Positions 52,612 to 63,098 are shown, counted from the stretch's first letter. The stretch: DNA of 64,000 nt from Zavarzinia aquatilis (GCF_003173035.1 NZ_QGLE01000007.1:1-64000); one strand, 5' to 3'. Program-made: numbers and translations. Notes: a model not told the origin generated them from the sequence alone.

Positions 52612-53415
52612 TCAGGGCGTGCCGCGGCGGGCGCCGCCGATGAAGGCGGCGATATCGTCGAAAATATCGTCGCCCGGCACATTGTGGCCGAGGCCGCGAA
52701 TGGTAACCGCGCGCGCGCCAGGACGGCCGGCCAGCGCCCGCTCGCAGGTGCCGCCGGTGCGGCCGCTCGCGACGGCGGGGTCGAGATCGCCAACGGCGGC
52801 ATAGACCGCCCTGCCCGCCGGCACCCGCACCCCGTCGAAATCGCTGTTGTCGCGATCCGTGCAGGTCCAGCCGAGGATGACGAAGGCCACCACATCCTTC
52901 GGCGCCTCGGCGAATTGCGCGACCGCCAGCCCGCCTTCCGAGGCGCCGACCACGGCAATGCCATGACGGTCGAGCCAGGGCGCGCGCGACAGACGCTCGA
53001 TCACCCAGCGCGCCTCTTCCTGTCGCCAGCGGATGGTCTCGGGGCCGATATCGCCACAACTGACCGGGCGATCCGGCCGGGCGAAGGAGGAAGGCGCCGC
53101 GACGATGAAGCCGCGCTTCTGGAATTTCTCGGGCATTCCCGCGAGTTCGCCCGAACAACCGTGCAGGAAGACGACCAGCGGCAGGCTCGTCCCCACCCGC
53201 AAACGCCCGGCCAGCGGATCGTCCTCGCTTCCGCCCTGCGCCATGAAATCGGCGACGCTGCCTTCGGCGGCGGTCCCGTCGAGGGTCGCGGTCCAGGGAA
53301 CATAGAGGCGCGTCTGCTGCCAGACGATCTCCTCGTCGGAAAACAGACCGCAGGCCGTCAGCAGGCCCAGGCAGAGCAGGATCGGCAGGCGCGCAAGGCG
53401 CAAGATCGGGTACAC
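52612..53415 (-). CDS. Alpha/beta-hydrolase-like lipoprotein (paralogue of 6062-6910)
   Basis: This 267-residue protein starts with a lipoprotein signal (hydrophobic 9-20, lipobox LTAC). Hydrolase landmarks follow: LVVFLHGCSGEL, IVAAPSSFARPDRPVSCGD, nucleophile elbow GASEGG, ILGWTCTDR and a likely catalytic His in GLGHNVPGDD. The same pattern occurs in the lipoprotein of the ispE operon, so the two are paralogues of a family I do not recognise by name. The start is GTG at 53415. It is a single-gene unit, divergent from terC. It is probably periplasm-facing; the substrate is unknown. Confidence 0.75.
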   Translation of the reverse strand: MYPILRLARLPILLCLGLLTACGLFSDEEIVWQQTRLYVPWTATLDGTAAEGSVADFMAQGGSEDDPLAGRLRVGTSLPLVVFLHGCSGELAGMPEKFQKRGFIVAAPSSFARPDRPVSCGDIGPETIRWRQEEARWVIERLSRAPWLDRHGIAVVGASEGGLAVAQFAEAPKDVVAFVILGWTCTDRDNSDFDGVRVPAGRAVYAAVGDLDPAVASGRTGGTCERALAGRPGARAVTIRGLGHNVPGDDIFDDIAAFIGGARRGTP

Positions 53416-53620
53416 GGCGCCAGACTAGGCGACACCCCACGGGATGGCGACGAAATTTTGGCCGCACCCCTTGCAGCAGCGCCGGGCAGCATTATGTGCA
53501 GCGCAACAGGTTCCGGGCCCCTCTGGAAGATGCGTCGGCATTGCGCGCTTCGATGTCGGAACCTTGTCGTCACATCAGGGGGGAAAGGCGTGCCGGCCTC
53601 TCCCGCCGCCGGGGGGCCAA

Positions 53621-54613
53621 GTGGCAACTTCAATCTGGGCTTGGGCGGGTTTCGCCCTTTTCGTTCTCGTCCTCATCGCGCTCGACCTCGGGGTCGTGCA
53701 CAAGAAGCCGCGCGCCGTGAAGGTCTCGGAGGCGCTGCTCTCCAGCCTGTTCTACATCGCCCTCGCGATGATTTTCGCCGTCGGCGTGTTCTATTTCCGG
53801 GGCGAGGCGGACGGCTGGGCCTTCCTGACCGGCTTCCTGATCGAGAAGAGCCTGTCGATCGACAATATCTTCGTCTTCGTGCTGATCTTCAGCCATTTCG
53901 CGGTGCCGGCGGAATATCAGCACCGGGTGCTCCTGTGGGGCATTCTCGGCGCCCTCGTCATGCGCGCCGTGCTGATCTTCGCGGGCGTCGAGCTGATCGC
54001 CAATTTCCACTGGCTGATCTACGTCTTCGGTGCCTTCCTCGTGATCACCGGTGTCAAGATGCTGCTGGCGGCCGACGCCGAGCCGGACATGGAGAACAAC
54101 CGCATCATCGGCTTCATCAAGCGGCGCTTCCGCGTGACCGAGGATTTCGAGGGGGCCCGCTTCTTCGTCCGCCGCAACGGCCTGCTCTACGCGACGCCGC
54201 TGTTCCTGACCCTCGTCGTGGTCGAGGCGTCGGACCTCGTCTTCGCCGTCGATTCGATCCCCGCCGTGCTGGCGGTGTCGCAGGATGCCTTCATCGTCTT
54301 CACCGCGAATGTCTTCGCCATCCTCGGCCTGCGCGCGCTCTATTTCGCGCTGGCGGGCGTCGTCCACCGCTTCCATCTGCTGAAATACGCGCTCTCGCTC
54401 GTTCTCGTCCTCGTCGGGGTGAAGATGCTGGTGAACGGCTGGTTCGGCGCGAAGACGATCCCGACCGAATATGCCCTGATCGCGACCGCCGTGCTCGTCT
54501 TCGGCTCGATCGGCCTCTCGCTGCTGCGCAAGGCGCCGGAGGGCGAGGTCGCCCTGCCGCGCGGCTGGGTCGTCGGCTCGCCGCAGAAGGGCGAGGATCG
54601 TGGCGAGTCCTGA
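53621..54613 (+). CDS. TerC family membrane protein
   Basis: This 330-residue protein has about nine transmembrane segments. It carries the TerC pattern: FLIEKSLSIDNIFVFVLIF (Glu-Lys and Asp-Asn in helix), VLLWGILGALVMRAV, and the second repeat VEASDLVFAVDSIPAVLAVSQDAFIVFTANVFAILGLRALYF. Family members export or handle manganese during metalation of exported proteins. GTG at 53621 is chosen because the TerC-like sequence begins there and GGGGGG precedes it. The 205-nt upstream region has a small stem (AGGC with GCCT) near 53588-53601, but I do not recognise the manganese riboswitch. It overlaps the DUF4112 gene by 14 nt. Confidence 0.93.
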   Translation: MATSIWAWAGFALFVLVLIALDLGVVHKKPRAVKVSEALLSSLFYIALAMIFAVGVFYFRGEADGWAFLTGFLIEKSLSIDNIFVFVLIFSHFAVPAEYQHRVLLWGILGALVMRAVLIFAGVELIANFHWLIYVFGAFLVITGVKMLLAADAEPDMENNRIIGFIKRRFRVTEDFEGARFFVRRNGLLYATPLFLTLVVVEASDLVFAVDSIPAVLAVSQDAFIVFTANVFAILGLRALYFALAGVVHRFHLLKYALSLVLVLVGVKMLVNGWFGAKTIPTEYALIATAVLVFGSIGLSLLRKAPEGEVALPRGWVVGSPQKGEDRGES

Positions 54614-54977
54614 TCCGGCCGATATCCGGCGTCGCCTGCGGCGGCTGGAAAAGCTGGCGCGTCTGATGGAGACGCGCTGGCGCCTGCCCATCGTCCGGGT
54701 GCCGGTCGGGCTCGATGCCCTGATCGGCCTCGTGCCCGGGGCGGGCGACCTGGTTTCGGCGCTGATCTCCGCCGGCATCGTGGTCGAGGGCGCCCGCCTG
54801 GGCGCCCGGCGGGGCACGGTGCTGCGCATGGCCGGCAACATCGGGCTCGATTTCGCCATCGGCCTCGTGCCCGTCATCGGCGACTATGCCGACGTGCTGT
54901 TCCGCGCCAATACCCGCAATATCGCCCTGATCAGGCGCGATCTCGCCAGAAGACACCCCGCGCTCGGTGAAGATTGA
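54600..54977 (+). CDS. DUF4112 family membrane protein
   Basis: This 125-residue protein matches DUF4112: RRLRRLEKLARLMETRWRLPIVRVPVGLDALIGLVPGAGDLVSALISAGIVVEGARLGA. Two hydrophobic segments lie at about 38-62 and 75-98. A Gly-rich LIGLVPGAGD motif recurs as AIGLVPVIGDYAD. Function is unknown. The start is GTG at 54600, overlapping terC by 14 nt and preceded by GAGGA. Translation is probably coupled, so the pair may act together. Confidence 0.85.
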   Translation: MASPDPADIRRRLRRLEKLARLMETRWRLPIVRVPVGLDALIGLVPGAGDLVSALISAGIVVEGARLGARRGTVLRMAGNIGLDFAIGLVPVIGDYADVLFRANTRNIALIRRDLARRHPALGED

Positions 54978-55055
54978 CCTTCGCCCGTCATGCTCCACTG
55001 CCTATAGTGGCACCGTCCGAAGCGGGCAGACCGAAGCAACCGTCAGAGAAGAACC

Positions 55056-55811
55056 GTGAGCCAACAGACCCAGCCGGCGGCAGCCGCCGCCCTGCCCCTG
55101 TTCTACAGCAAGCCCGAAGTGCTGAACTCGGCACCCCATGCCCAATTGCGCGTCAAGGCGCCCGACAATCTGAAATTCGCCGCCAAGGCCAATTCGGTGC
55201 CCATCGTGGCCGAGGAATTCCTCGATTGCGCCGGGGCCTATCCGATCGTCTTCACGCAGGGCCCCTCGCCCGCCGCCGTCGCCATCGTTGGCCTCCGGGA
55301 TAACGAGAACCTGTTCCTCGACCTGAAGAGCCGCTGGCTGCCGGGCTTTCCCGTGCCGGCCTATGTCCGGCGCTATCCCTTCATTTTCCTCGAGCTGCCG
55401 GAACAGGACCGCCTCACCCTCTGCATCGACCGCGGCGCGGCCAATGTCGTCGAAGGTGGCAGCGAAGGTCAGGCCCTGTTCGAGAACGGCCAGCCGAGCG
55501 ACTTCGCCAAGGCGTCCCTCGCCTTCTGCGAAGCCTATCAGAAGCAGCTGATCGCGACCCGCGCCTTCGCCGAAATCCTGGTCCAGCACGACCTGCTGAC
55601 CCCGCGCAATGTCGAGCTGAAGGACCGCAAGGGCCGCGCCTATACGATGGGCGGCTTCCAGGTCGTGAACGAGGACAAGTTCCGCGCCCTGCCGGACGAT
55701 GTGGTGCTGGACTGGACCAAGCGCGGCTTCATGACCGCCATCATCGCCCATTTCATCTCGCTGCGCCGCTGGCCGCTGCTGGTCGAGCGCATCCAGGCCC
55801 GCCTCGGCTGA
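55056..55811 (+). CDS. SapC family protein
   Basis: This 251-residue protein has the SapC pattern: LPLFYSKPEVLN, FAAKANSVPIVAEEF, AVAIVGLRDNENLFLD, WLPGFPVPAYVRRYPFIFLE, and a C-terminal acidic/aromatic region ending FISLRRWPLLVERIQARL. SapC was first named in Campylobacter S-layer work, but alphaproteobacterial members are found in other settings and their role is unclear. It is predicted cytoplasmic, with no signal peptide. The GTG start at 55056 is chosen. A 10-bp hairpin follows its stop. Confidence 0.88.
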   Translation: MSQQTQPAAAAALPLFYSKPEVLNSAPHAQLRVKAPDNLKFAAKANSVPIVAEEFLDCAGAYPIVFTQGPSPAAVAIVGLRDNENLFLDLKSRWLPGFPVPAYVRRYPFIFLELPEQDRLTLCIDRGAANVVEGGSEGQALFENGQPSDFAKASLAFCEAYQKQLIATRAFAEILVQHDLLTPRNVELKDRKGRAYTMGGFQVVNEDKFRALPDDVVLDWTKRGFMTAIIAHFISLRRWPLLVERIQARLG

Positions 55812-55823
55812 TCGGCCTCGCAT

Positions 55824-55852
55824 CCCGGTGCCGGGCCGCTTGCGGCACCGGG
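55824..55852. other. Inverted repeat after the SapC gene
   Basis: CCCGGTGCCG (55824-55833) pairs with CGGCACCGGG (55843-55852) around a 9-nt loop. No T-run follows, so it is at best an atypical terminator. It immediately precedes the Zur-like box. Confidence 0.55.
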
Positions 55853-55854
55853 AA

Positions 55855-55869
55855 TGTGATATTATAACG
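55855..55869 (+). promoter_or_regulatory. Zur-box-like operator before the COG0523 gene
   Basis: TGTGATATTATAACG differs at only two positions from the Zur box form TGTTATAATATAACA when the centre base is ignored. It ends 5 nt before the ATG of a COG0523 metallochaperone. This fits repression by zinc-loaded Zur. Confidence 0.65.
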
Positions 55870-55874
55870 TCGGC

Positions 55875-57008
55875 ATGACCCAGACCCCTTCCGCCGCCGA
55901 TACCGGCGTTCCCGTCACCCTGCTCACCGGCTTTCTCGGCAGCGGCAAGACCACGGTGCTCAACGGCCTGCTACGCCATCCCGGCATGGCGCAGACCGCG
56001 GTCATCATCAATGAATTCGGCGAAATCGGCCTCGACCACGAGTTGGTCGCCAGCGCCCGCGACGACATGGTGCTGCTGAAATCCGGCTGCCTGTGCTGCA
56101 CCGTGAAGGGCGATCTGATCGACGCCCTGCGTCGGCTGTTCCTGCAACGTGTGCGGGGTGAAGTGCCGGAATTCGAGCGCGTGGTGATCGAGACCACCGG
56201 CCTCGCCGATCCGGCGCCGATCATCCACACGCTGATGGCCGATCCGCTGGTCGCCGCGCGTTACCGGCTCGACGGTGTCGTCGCGACGGTCGACGCCGTT
56301 TGCGGCGATGACACGCTGAACCAACACGAGGAAGCGGTAAAACAGGCCGCCATGGCGGACCGTCTGCTGCTGACCAAGAGCGACCTCGCCGATGCCGCCA
56401 CCCTTGCCGCGCTGGAGGCCCGCCTCGCCCGCCTGAACCCGGCGGCGCCGCGCCTTCGCGTGCTGCAGGGTGCCATCGACCCCGCGCAGATCCTCGACGT
56501 CGGCCTGTTCGATCCGGCGAGCAAGAGCGCCGATGTCGCCAGGTGGCTGAAGGCCGAAGCCTACGAGCATCACGATCACGATCACGACCACGATCATGAC
56601 CATGGCGATCACGATCATCACGGCCACCATCACCACGACCCGAACCGACATGACGACCGCATCCGCGCCTTCTGCTTCGTGATCGAACGGCCGCTGGACC
56701 CCCTCGCCTTCGAATCCTGGCTGAACGTGCTGACCTCGTTCCGGGGCCCCAACCTTCTGCGCATCAAGGGCATCGTCAATCTGATCGGGCACGAGCGGCC
56801 GGTGGCGATTCACGGCGTGCAGCACCTGTTCCATCCGGCGGTGGAATTGCCCGCCTGGCCGGGCGAAGACAGGCGCAGCCGCATCGTCTTCATCACCCGC
56901 GATCTCGACGAAGCGGTGATTCGCGACACTTTCGCCGCCTTCACCGGCGATGCCCCGGCCGATTCCCCGCGCTACGACCCCCGTCTGAGCGGCCTTGCTT
57001 CGGGCTAA
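55875..57008 (+). CDS. COG0523-family GTPase, probable zinc metallochaperone (CobW-like)
   Basis: This 377-residue G3E GTPase has Walker A FLGSGKTT, the switch GCLCCTVKGDLIDAL with the metal-binding CxCC, and TKSD for guanine. A His/Asp-rich stretch (about residues 229-260) is followed by the CobW C-terminal domain. Proteins of this type deliver zinc to client enzymes, or cobalt in the CobW case. The Zur-like box directly upstream favours zinc starvation. Expressed alone. No cobalamin genes are adjacent, though EutBC needs cobalamin. Confidence 0.9.
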   Translation: MTQTPSAADTGVPVTLLTGFLGSGKTTVLNGLLRHPGMAQTAVIINEFGEIGLDHELVASARDDMVLLKSGCLCCTVKGDLIDALRRLFLQRVRGEVPEFERVVIETTGLADPAPIIHTLMADPLVAARYRLDGVVATVDAVCGDDTLNQHEEAVKQAAMADRLLLTKSDLADAATLAALEARLARLNPAAPRLRVLQGAIDPAQILDVGLFDPASKSADVARWLKAEAYEHHDHDHDHDHDHGDHDHHGHHHHDPNRHDDRIRAFCFVIERPLDPLAFESWLNVLTSFRGPNLLRIKGIVNLIGHERPVAIHGVQHLFHPAVELPAWPGEDRRSRIVFITRDLDEAVIRDTFAAFTGDAPADSPRYDPRLSGLASG

Positions 57009-57164
57009 TGGAGCCCTTTTTGGAAATCCGCCGGCTCGACCCGTCCGGGGTTTCCAAAAGGGCCCGGAGGTGACTACCATCACTGCCCTGCACCGGCGGC
57101 TATCCTATGGTCTTGCTGTCGCCGCCGCCGCGAGGCGGGCGCCATTCTTTGATGGAAGGCAGTC

Positions 57165-57923
57165 ATGAACGAGTTCAACCGGATGTCGGGTCGGGGTTTT
57201 GGCGGGGCGTTCGTCGCCCTTGCCGGCACAGCCGCCGCCCTCGCGCTGTTCGGCGCCGGGGCGCAGATCGCCCGCGCCCAGGCGCCGCTGGCGCATCTCG
57301 GCACCAACGCGATCGCCGTGGTCGAGGATATCTCGGTCGCCGGGGCGGGCGTCGGCTTCATGGATTTCATCTATGCCGGCCAGACCATTGACCTCGGCAC
57401 CGACGGCAAGCTGGTGGTGTCCTATCTCGAGGGCTGCCGCAGCGAGATTATCGTCGGCGGCAAGGTCAGCTTCGCCGCGACCGGCGCCACCGTGACCGGC
57501 GGCACGGTAACCCCCAGCGTCGCCACGAGCTGCGCCAATGTCTCGGCCCAGGTCGCCGCGAATGCCACCGAGGCGGGGGCGGTCGCGGTGCGCGGCACCG
57601 GCCTTGACGGCCTCGCCGACGAGATTCAGGACCGGGTCATCCGTTCTTCCGTTCCGGCCTTCAGCTGGCTGGCCGGCGGCACCGGCGATGTCCGTGTGTT
57701 CAACATCGGCCGCGTGCCGGCGGAACTCGTGTGGTCGGGCCAGGGCGAGAACGGCCATCTCGAATATCCGGCCTCGGCGCCGCGCCTGTCGGCCAATGTG
57801 CCTTACCGGGTCGAAGTCCGCTCCGGCGGGGCGATCATCGGCGTCGCGCGCTTCTCGATCGACCCGACCCTGAGCCTGCCGGACACGCTGGCCAACCGCC
57901 TGGTGCCGGTTGCCAAACCCTGA
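57165..57923 (+). CDS. Exported FecR-like protein of unknown function
   Basis: I only partly recognise this 252-residue protein. It has a Sec signal (hydrophobic about 14-36, cleavage near IARAQA) followed by a beta-rich stretch. One part, VEDISVAGAGVGFMDFIYAGQTIDLGTDGKLVVSYLEGCRSEIIVGGKVSF, resembles the FecR-type repeat. A second beta region ends at about 240. It overlaps the next gene, a CHASE2 adenylate cyclase, by 14 nt. The CHASE2 domain is a sensor facing the periplasm, so an interaction between the two is plausible but unproven. Confidence 0.75.
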   Translation: MNEFNRMSGRGFGGAFVALAGTAAALALFGAGAQIARAQAPLAHLGTNAIAVVEDISVAGAGVGFMDFIYAGQTIDLGTDGKLVVSYLEGCRSEIIVGGKVSFAATGATVTGGTVTPSVATSCANVSAQVAANATEAGAVAVRGTGLDGLADEIQDRVIRSSVPAFSWLAGGTGDVRVFNIGRVPAELVWSGQGENGHLEYPASAPRLSANVPYRVEVRSGGAIIGVARFSIDPTLSLPDTLANRLVPVAKP

Positions 57924-60033
57924 CCGGACGGCCCGCCCGCCCCGCCCCTGGCTGCGGCGGGCGGGCCTGTCCACCGTGCTCGCGGCGCTGCTGACGACGG
58001 CGATCCTCGCCGGCCCGCTGGGTTTCCTCGCTCGCGCGGGCATCGACTTCGCCTTGCCGCTGCGCCATGCCCTGTTCGGGCCGCTGTTCCCGCCCGAAGC
58101 CTCGGACGTCGTCCTCGTCGCCATCGACGAGCAGACCTATCACATCCCCCCCTTTGACCAGACGCCCAAGGTCGCCTGGACGCCGCAGCTCGCCCGAATT
58201 ATCGACGCCGCCCTCGCAGGCGGGGCCAGGGCCATCGGCTTCGACGTGGTCTTTCCGGTCACCCTCGACCGGCCGGACCTGTTGCAGGGCCGCGACCGGC
58301 CGTTCCTGATTGCGCTGCGCAAGGCGGCCGACGCCGGCAAGTTGGTGCTGGGCGAGGCGAAGCTCTCGCGCGAGGTGCTGCGCCCCCATGCCGCCCAGCG
58401 ACTGGCGGCGCGGGGCGACGACAATATCCGCCTGCTCAACCTCGCCTTCGACGATGACGACGTGGTACGTTCCTATATCGCGCGCTATCCGCTGGAAGGT
58501 GGCGGCAGCGTCACCTCCTTCGGCACCGAACTCGCGGCGCGGGCGGGCTTTCCGGTGCCGGCGCGCGACTTCCTGATCAATTTCAACACCGGGCCGGGCG
58601 ATATCCCGACCTATAGTCTCGCCGACATCCATGCCTGTATCGAGGCGGGCGACACCGACTATCTCACCCGCGCCTTCGCCGGCAAGATCGTCCTCGTTGG
58701 CGAGACTCTGGATATCGAGGACCGTTTCCGCGGTGCCAAGCGCCTCGCCCTGACCGAGGGCGACGCCAGCCGCGACCCGCCGCGCTGCCGCGTCGCCGCC
58801 GATCCCGAACGCTTCCGCCCGCTTGGCAGCCGCTCGTCGATGCCTGGGGTGCTGATCCACGCCGCCGCCATCAACACGATCACCAAGGGCGCGTGGTTAC
58901 TGCCCCTGCCGCCGCCAGCCGAGGCGGCCATGAGCTTTGCCTGGTTCCTGCTGCTCGGCCTCGGCTTCTTCGTGCTGCGGCCGGCGATGGGCGCCCTGGT
59001 CGCGCTTGTCGCCGTCGCCCTCCTGTTTCTCGGCACGGTCGTCGCGCTGGCGGGGGGTGTTGTCGTGCCCGTGCTGCCGCTGGCCGGGGGCGCCATCGTC
59101 CTCTTCGCCGGGCTCTATGCCTATCGTTTCGTGATCGAGGACGGCGGCCGGCGCCGCATCCAGCACGCCTTCCGTCATTACCTCGCCCCCGCCCTCGTCG
59201 ATCGCCTGGCCGAGGACGCGGGCGCGCTCCGCCTCGGCGGGGAGCGGCGTCAGGTCACCATTTTCTTCTCCGACATGGTCGGTTTCACCTCGCTCAGCGA
59301 GCGCCTCGCCGCCGATCCCGAACGCTTCGTCGAGGTGGTGAACCAGTATCTGACCGTGCTGACCGGGGCGATCGAAGCCCGCGAAGGCTATGTCGACAAA
59401 TATATCGGCGATGCCGTCATGGCGGTCTGGGGCGCCCCGCTCAATCAGGACGAGGCGGAGCGCCTGGCCGCCGAGGCCGCGCTCGACGCGCGCACCGCCC
59501 TCGACCGCTTCAATGCCGAGGTGGTGGTTCCCCTGTTCGGCCTGAAACCGCTCGGCACCCGCATCGGCATCGCCAGCGGCGAAGCCGTGGTCGGCAACAT
59601 GGGCTCGCGCACGCGGCTGAACTACACGGTAACCGGCGACGTGGTCAATCTCGCCTCCCGTCTCGAGGGGGCGAACAACCACTATGGCAGCCACGTCATC
59701 GTCTCCGGTCCGACGGCCGAGAAACTGGGCGACGCCTTCCTGCTGCGCCCCATCGACCGGCTGGTGGTCAAGGGCAAGACCAAGCCCGTGCCGATCTTCG
59801 AGCTGATGGGCCGCCGCAGCGAAGCCGGCCCCGCGCAACACACCCTCGCCGCCGCCTTCACCGCCGCGCTCGACCTCTACCTCGCCCGCGACTTCACCGC
59901 CGCCGAAGCCGCCTTCGCCCGCCTGGCCCCCACGGACCCCGTCTCCGCCCTGTACCAGGAGCGCGCGAAGCGTTACAGCGAGACCCCGCCCCCCGCCGAC
60001 TGGGACGGGCGCTATACGCTGGAGACGAAGTAG
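57910..60033 (+). CDS. Class III adenylate cyclase with CHASE2 sensor domain
   Basis: This 707-residue protein has an N-terminal membrane anchor. A large periplasmic CHASE2 domain follows (about 50-315: VVLVAIDEQTYHIPPFDQTPKVAWTP and AGKIVLVGET), then three transmembrane helices (about 335-410). A catalytic domain lies at about 440-625. The metal Asp pair is D455 (FFSDMVGFTSLSER) and D501 (YVDKYIGDAVMAVWG). VTGDVVNLASRLE carries the Asn/Arg transition-state pair, so it should be active as an ATP cyclase. A C-terminal TPR-like tail follows. The start is TTG at 57910, overlapping the secreted protein gene by 14 nt; a later GTG is possible. Confidence 0.93.
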   Translation: MPNPDRTARPPRPWLRRAGLSTVLAALLTTAILAGPLGFLARAGIDFALPLRHALFGPLFPPEASDVVLVAIDEQTYHIPPFDQTPKVAWTPQLARIIDAALAGGARAIGFDVVFPVTLDRPDLLQGRDRPFLIALRKAADAGKLVLGEAKLSREVLRPHAAQRLAARGDDNIRLLNLAFDDDDVVRSYIARYPLEGGGSVTSFGTELAARAGFPVPARDFLINFNTGPGDIPTYSLADIHACIEAGDTDYLTRAFAGKIVLVGETLDIEDRFRGAKRLALTEGDASRDPPRCRVAADPERFRPLGSRSSMPGVLIHAAAINTITKGAWLLPLPPPAEAAMSFAWFLLLGLGFFVLRPAMGALVALVAVALLFLGTVVALAGGVVVPVLPLAGGAIVLFAGLYAYRFVIEDGGRRRIQHAFRHYLAPALVDRLAEDAGALRLGGERRQVTIFFSDMVGFTSLSERLAADPERFVEVVNQYLTVLTGAIEAREGYVDKYIGDAVMAVWGAPLNQDEAERLAAEAALDARTALDRFNAEVVVPLFGLKPLGTRIGIASGEAVVGNMGSRTRLNYTVTGDVVNLASRLEGANNHYGSHVIVSGPTAEKLGDAFLLRPIDRLVVKGKTKPVPIFELMGRRSEAGPAQHTLAAAFTAALDLYLARDFTAAEAAFARLAPTDPVSALYQERAKRYSETPPPADWDGRYTLETK

Positions 60034-60059
60034 AGGAGCAATGTTGCGCCCCTACAGGG

Positions 60060-61640
<1,581 letters not shown>

Positions 61641-61724
61641 GGCGCGGACGCTACTGATTTGCGGCGGCGCCGTAAACGGGCTTTTTGCGGCCCCTGCACT
61701 GCCCTCCACACAAGGATGAAGCGA

Positions 61725-62336
61725 TCAATCGGCCGACAGACCGATGCCCGCCACGGCCGTCACCGGCTTGACCCTGGCCGCCCGGCCATCTTCCGCGTTT
61801 TCAAGCCGCCAGACGGCGCCTTCGAGCATCAGGGCCTGGAAATCGCTGACCACCATGGCGCCCGAGCGGAAGGCCGAGACGACCTTCCAGCCCCCGGTCC
61901 GGCGGCCGAAACGCAGCGCGGCCTCGGCGCGCTCCATCATGCTTTCGACAGCATCGCCGAACCCCTCGACACCAGCGATGCCGAAACTGAGCGTGGGCAT
62001 TCGTGCTGCCTTGCCCGGTTCGGCGATGGCTTCTTCCCACAGGGCCTCGAGATCGAAGCGCATCTGTTCCATCGTCCGGCCGATGGCCAACATGCCAAGG
62101 CGACCTTCACTGAGTGAGCCAATGGTGTCGCCCGCGCAGGCGATACGTTCGATCCAATGTTCCGTCGCGCCCAGGCTGTCGCGCAGGCCGCTGGCGCGCA
62201 GGTCAATTTCGATGCGCACGAAAGTCAGCGGCTGGAACCGCATCCGCGCGGCGTCGAATGCCGCCCCGATGCTGTCGACGAAATATTCCGACGGCCCGAC
62301 CCAGATGCGGCGCTTGGGTTCGACGCTGCTTGCCAT
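61725..62336 (-). CDS. Protein with degenerate GGDEF-like domain
   Basis: This 203-residue protein is not a clear family match. Its second half reads PTLSFGIAGVEGFGDAVESMMERAEAALRFGRRTGGWKV, which follows the last strand-helix of diguanylate cyclases (SxGxA, then A-[DE]-x-A-L-x-x-[AG]-[KR]-x-x-G). At the expected GG[DE]EF site the sequence is SEGRLGMLAIG, so the active site is gone. It could be a binding or regulatory remnant. No signal peptide is visible. It is on the same strand as guaA, 84 nt upstream. Confidence 0.6.
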   Translation of the reverse strand: MASSVEPKRRIWVGPSEYFVDSIGAAFDAARMRFQPLTFVRIEIDLRASGLRDSLGATEHWIERIACAGDTIGSLSEGRLGMLAIGRTMEQMRFDLEALWEEAIAEPGKAARMPTLSFGIAGVEGFGDAVESMMERAEAALRFGRRTGGWKVVSAFRSGAMVVSDFQALMLEGAVWRLENAEDGRAARVKPVTAVAGIGLSAD

Positions 62337-62627
62337 TCAAGAATTCCCTGTATCAAACGCCTGAGCCCATACCCTGCGTTCCGTGACTTGCCGATTCAGC
62401 CGGCACAGCCGGAAACGCGGGTGCAATTGAGTCCAAATTGAATGTATTCATGATGCATTGCAAAAAAATTGCGCGGCCGCATTCCTAAATCCCGCATTCC
62501 GACATCACGCCACGACGGCTTTGTCGCAACGCATTGCACATTCATTGCGGCGCGATGCCACGCACCGGCCGCCGGCCTCCCAAGTCATTGATTTCTAATA
62601 AAATGACGGCGAAACCACAGGCGCGCC
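62337..62627. other. 291-bp intergenic region, AT-richer with repeated TTGC motifs
   Basis: I see no gene. The stretch 62425-62560 is less GC-rich than its surroundings. It contains a short inverted repeat TGAAT-GT-ATTCA (62439-62450) and several ATTGC or GCATTGC motifs. It probably holds the promoter of the GGDEF-like gene and the end of the TPR gene transcript, but no clear terminator. Confidence 0.45.
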
Positions 62628-63098
62628 TCAGGGGTTCTCCTGACGATAACGCTGGATCGCGGCCTCGAGATCGCTGCGTTCATCGCAGCCCGCTGGGCAG
62701 AGACGGACGAGTTGTGACAATTGCTCCTCCGCCTTGGGTAGCATTTTCATCTCGAGAAAGGATTCGCCTAGATATTCGCGCGCGCCGCGATGATCCGGAT
62801 CGAGTTTCAGCGCCCGCCAGTAGTGCTTCTGTGCCGCCTCGTAGTCACCGGACTTGCGATAGGCGAAGCCGAGCAGATTTTCCGCGTCGGCATTGCCCGG
62901 GTCGGCCCTGACCGCGGCGGTCAGACGGCGGATGGCCATCGGCCAGTCCTTCGCCTCGACCGCGGCCTTGCCGGCGGTGTAGTCGAGCGTGGCCGCGACC
63001 GAGGGCATGGTGGTTTCGGTTCCCGCGGCCTGGGCGAAAGGCATCCCCCGCAGGACAACCGTGAGAGCCAAAGACGGTAGAAGCAATGTTCCGCGCAT
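62628..63098 (-). CDS. Small secreted TPR protein
   Basis: This 156-residue protein has a Sec signal (hydrophobic 4-17, cleavage near FAQAAG). Two to three TPR motifs follow (YTAGKAAVEAKDWPMAIRRLTAAVRADPGNADAENLLGFAYRKSGDYEAAQKHYWRALKLDPDH with REYLGESFLEMKMLPKAEEQL). Two late Cys (CPAGC) may form a disulfide. It is probably a periplasmic adaptor. I chose ATG 63098 because GGAGA lies 8 nt upstream and the signal peptide starts there. Its partner is unknown. Confidence 0.8.
   Translation of the reverse strand: MRGTLLLPSLALTVVLRGMPFAQAAGTETTMPSVAATLDYTAGKAAVEAKDWPMAIRRLTAAVRADPGNADAENLLGFAYRKSGDYEAAQKHYWRALKLDPDHRGAREYLGESFLEMKMLPKAEEQLSQLVRLCPAGCDERSDLEAAIQRYRQENP

Noticed and set aside
53416-53620. 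Manganese riboswitch upstream of terC
   Set aside because: A small stem is present, but the conserved loops of the yybP-ykoY class are not recognisable.
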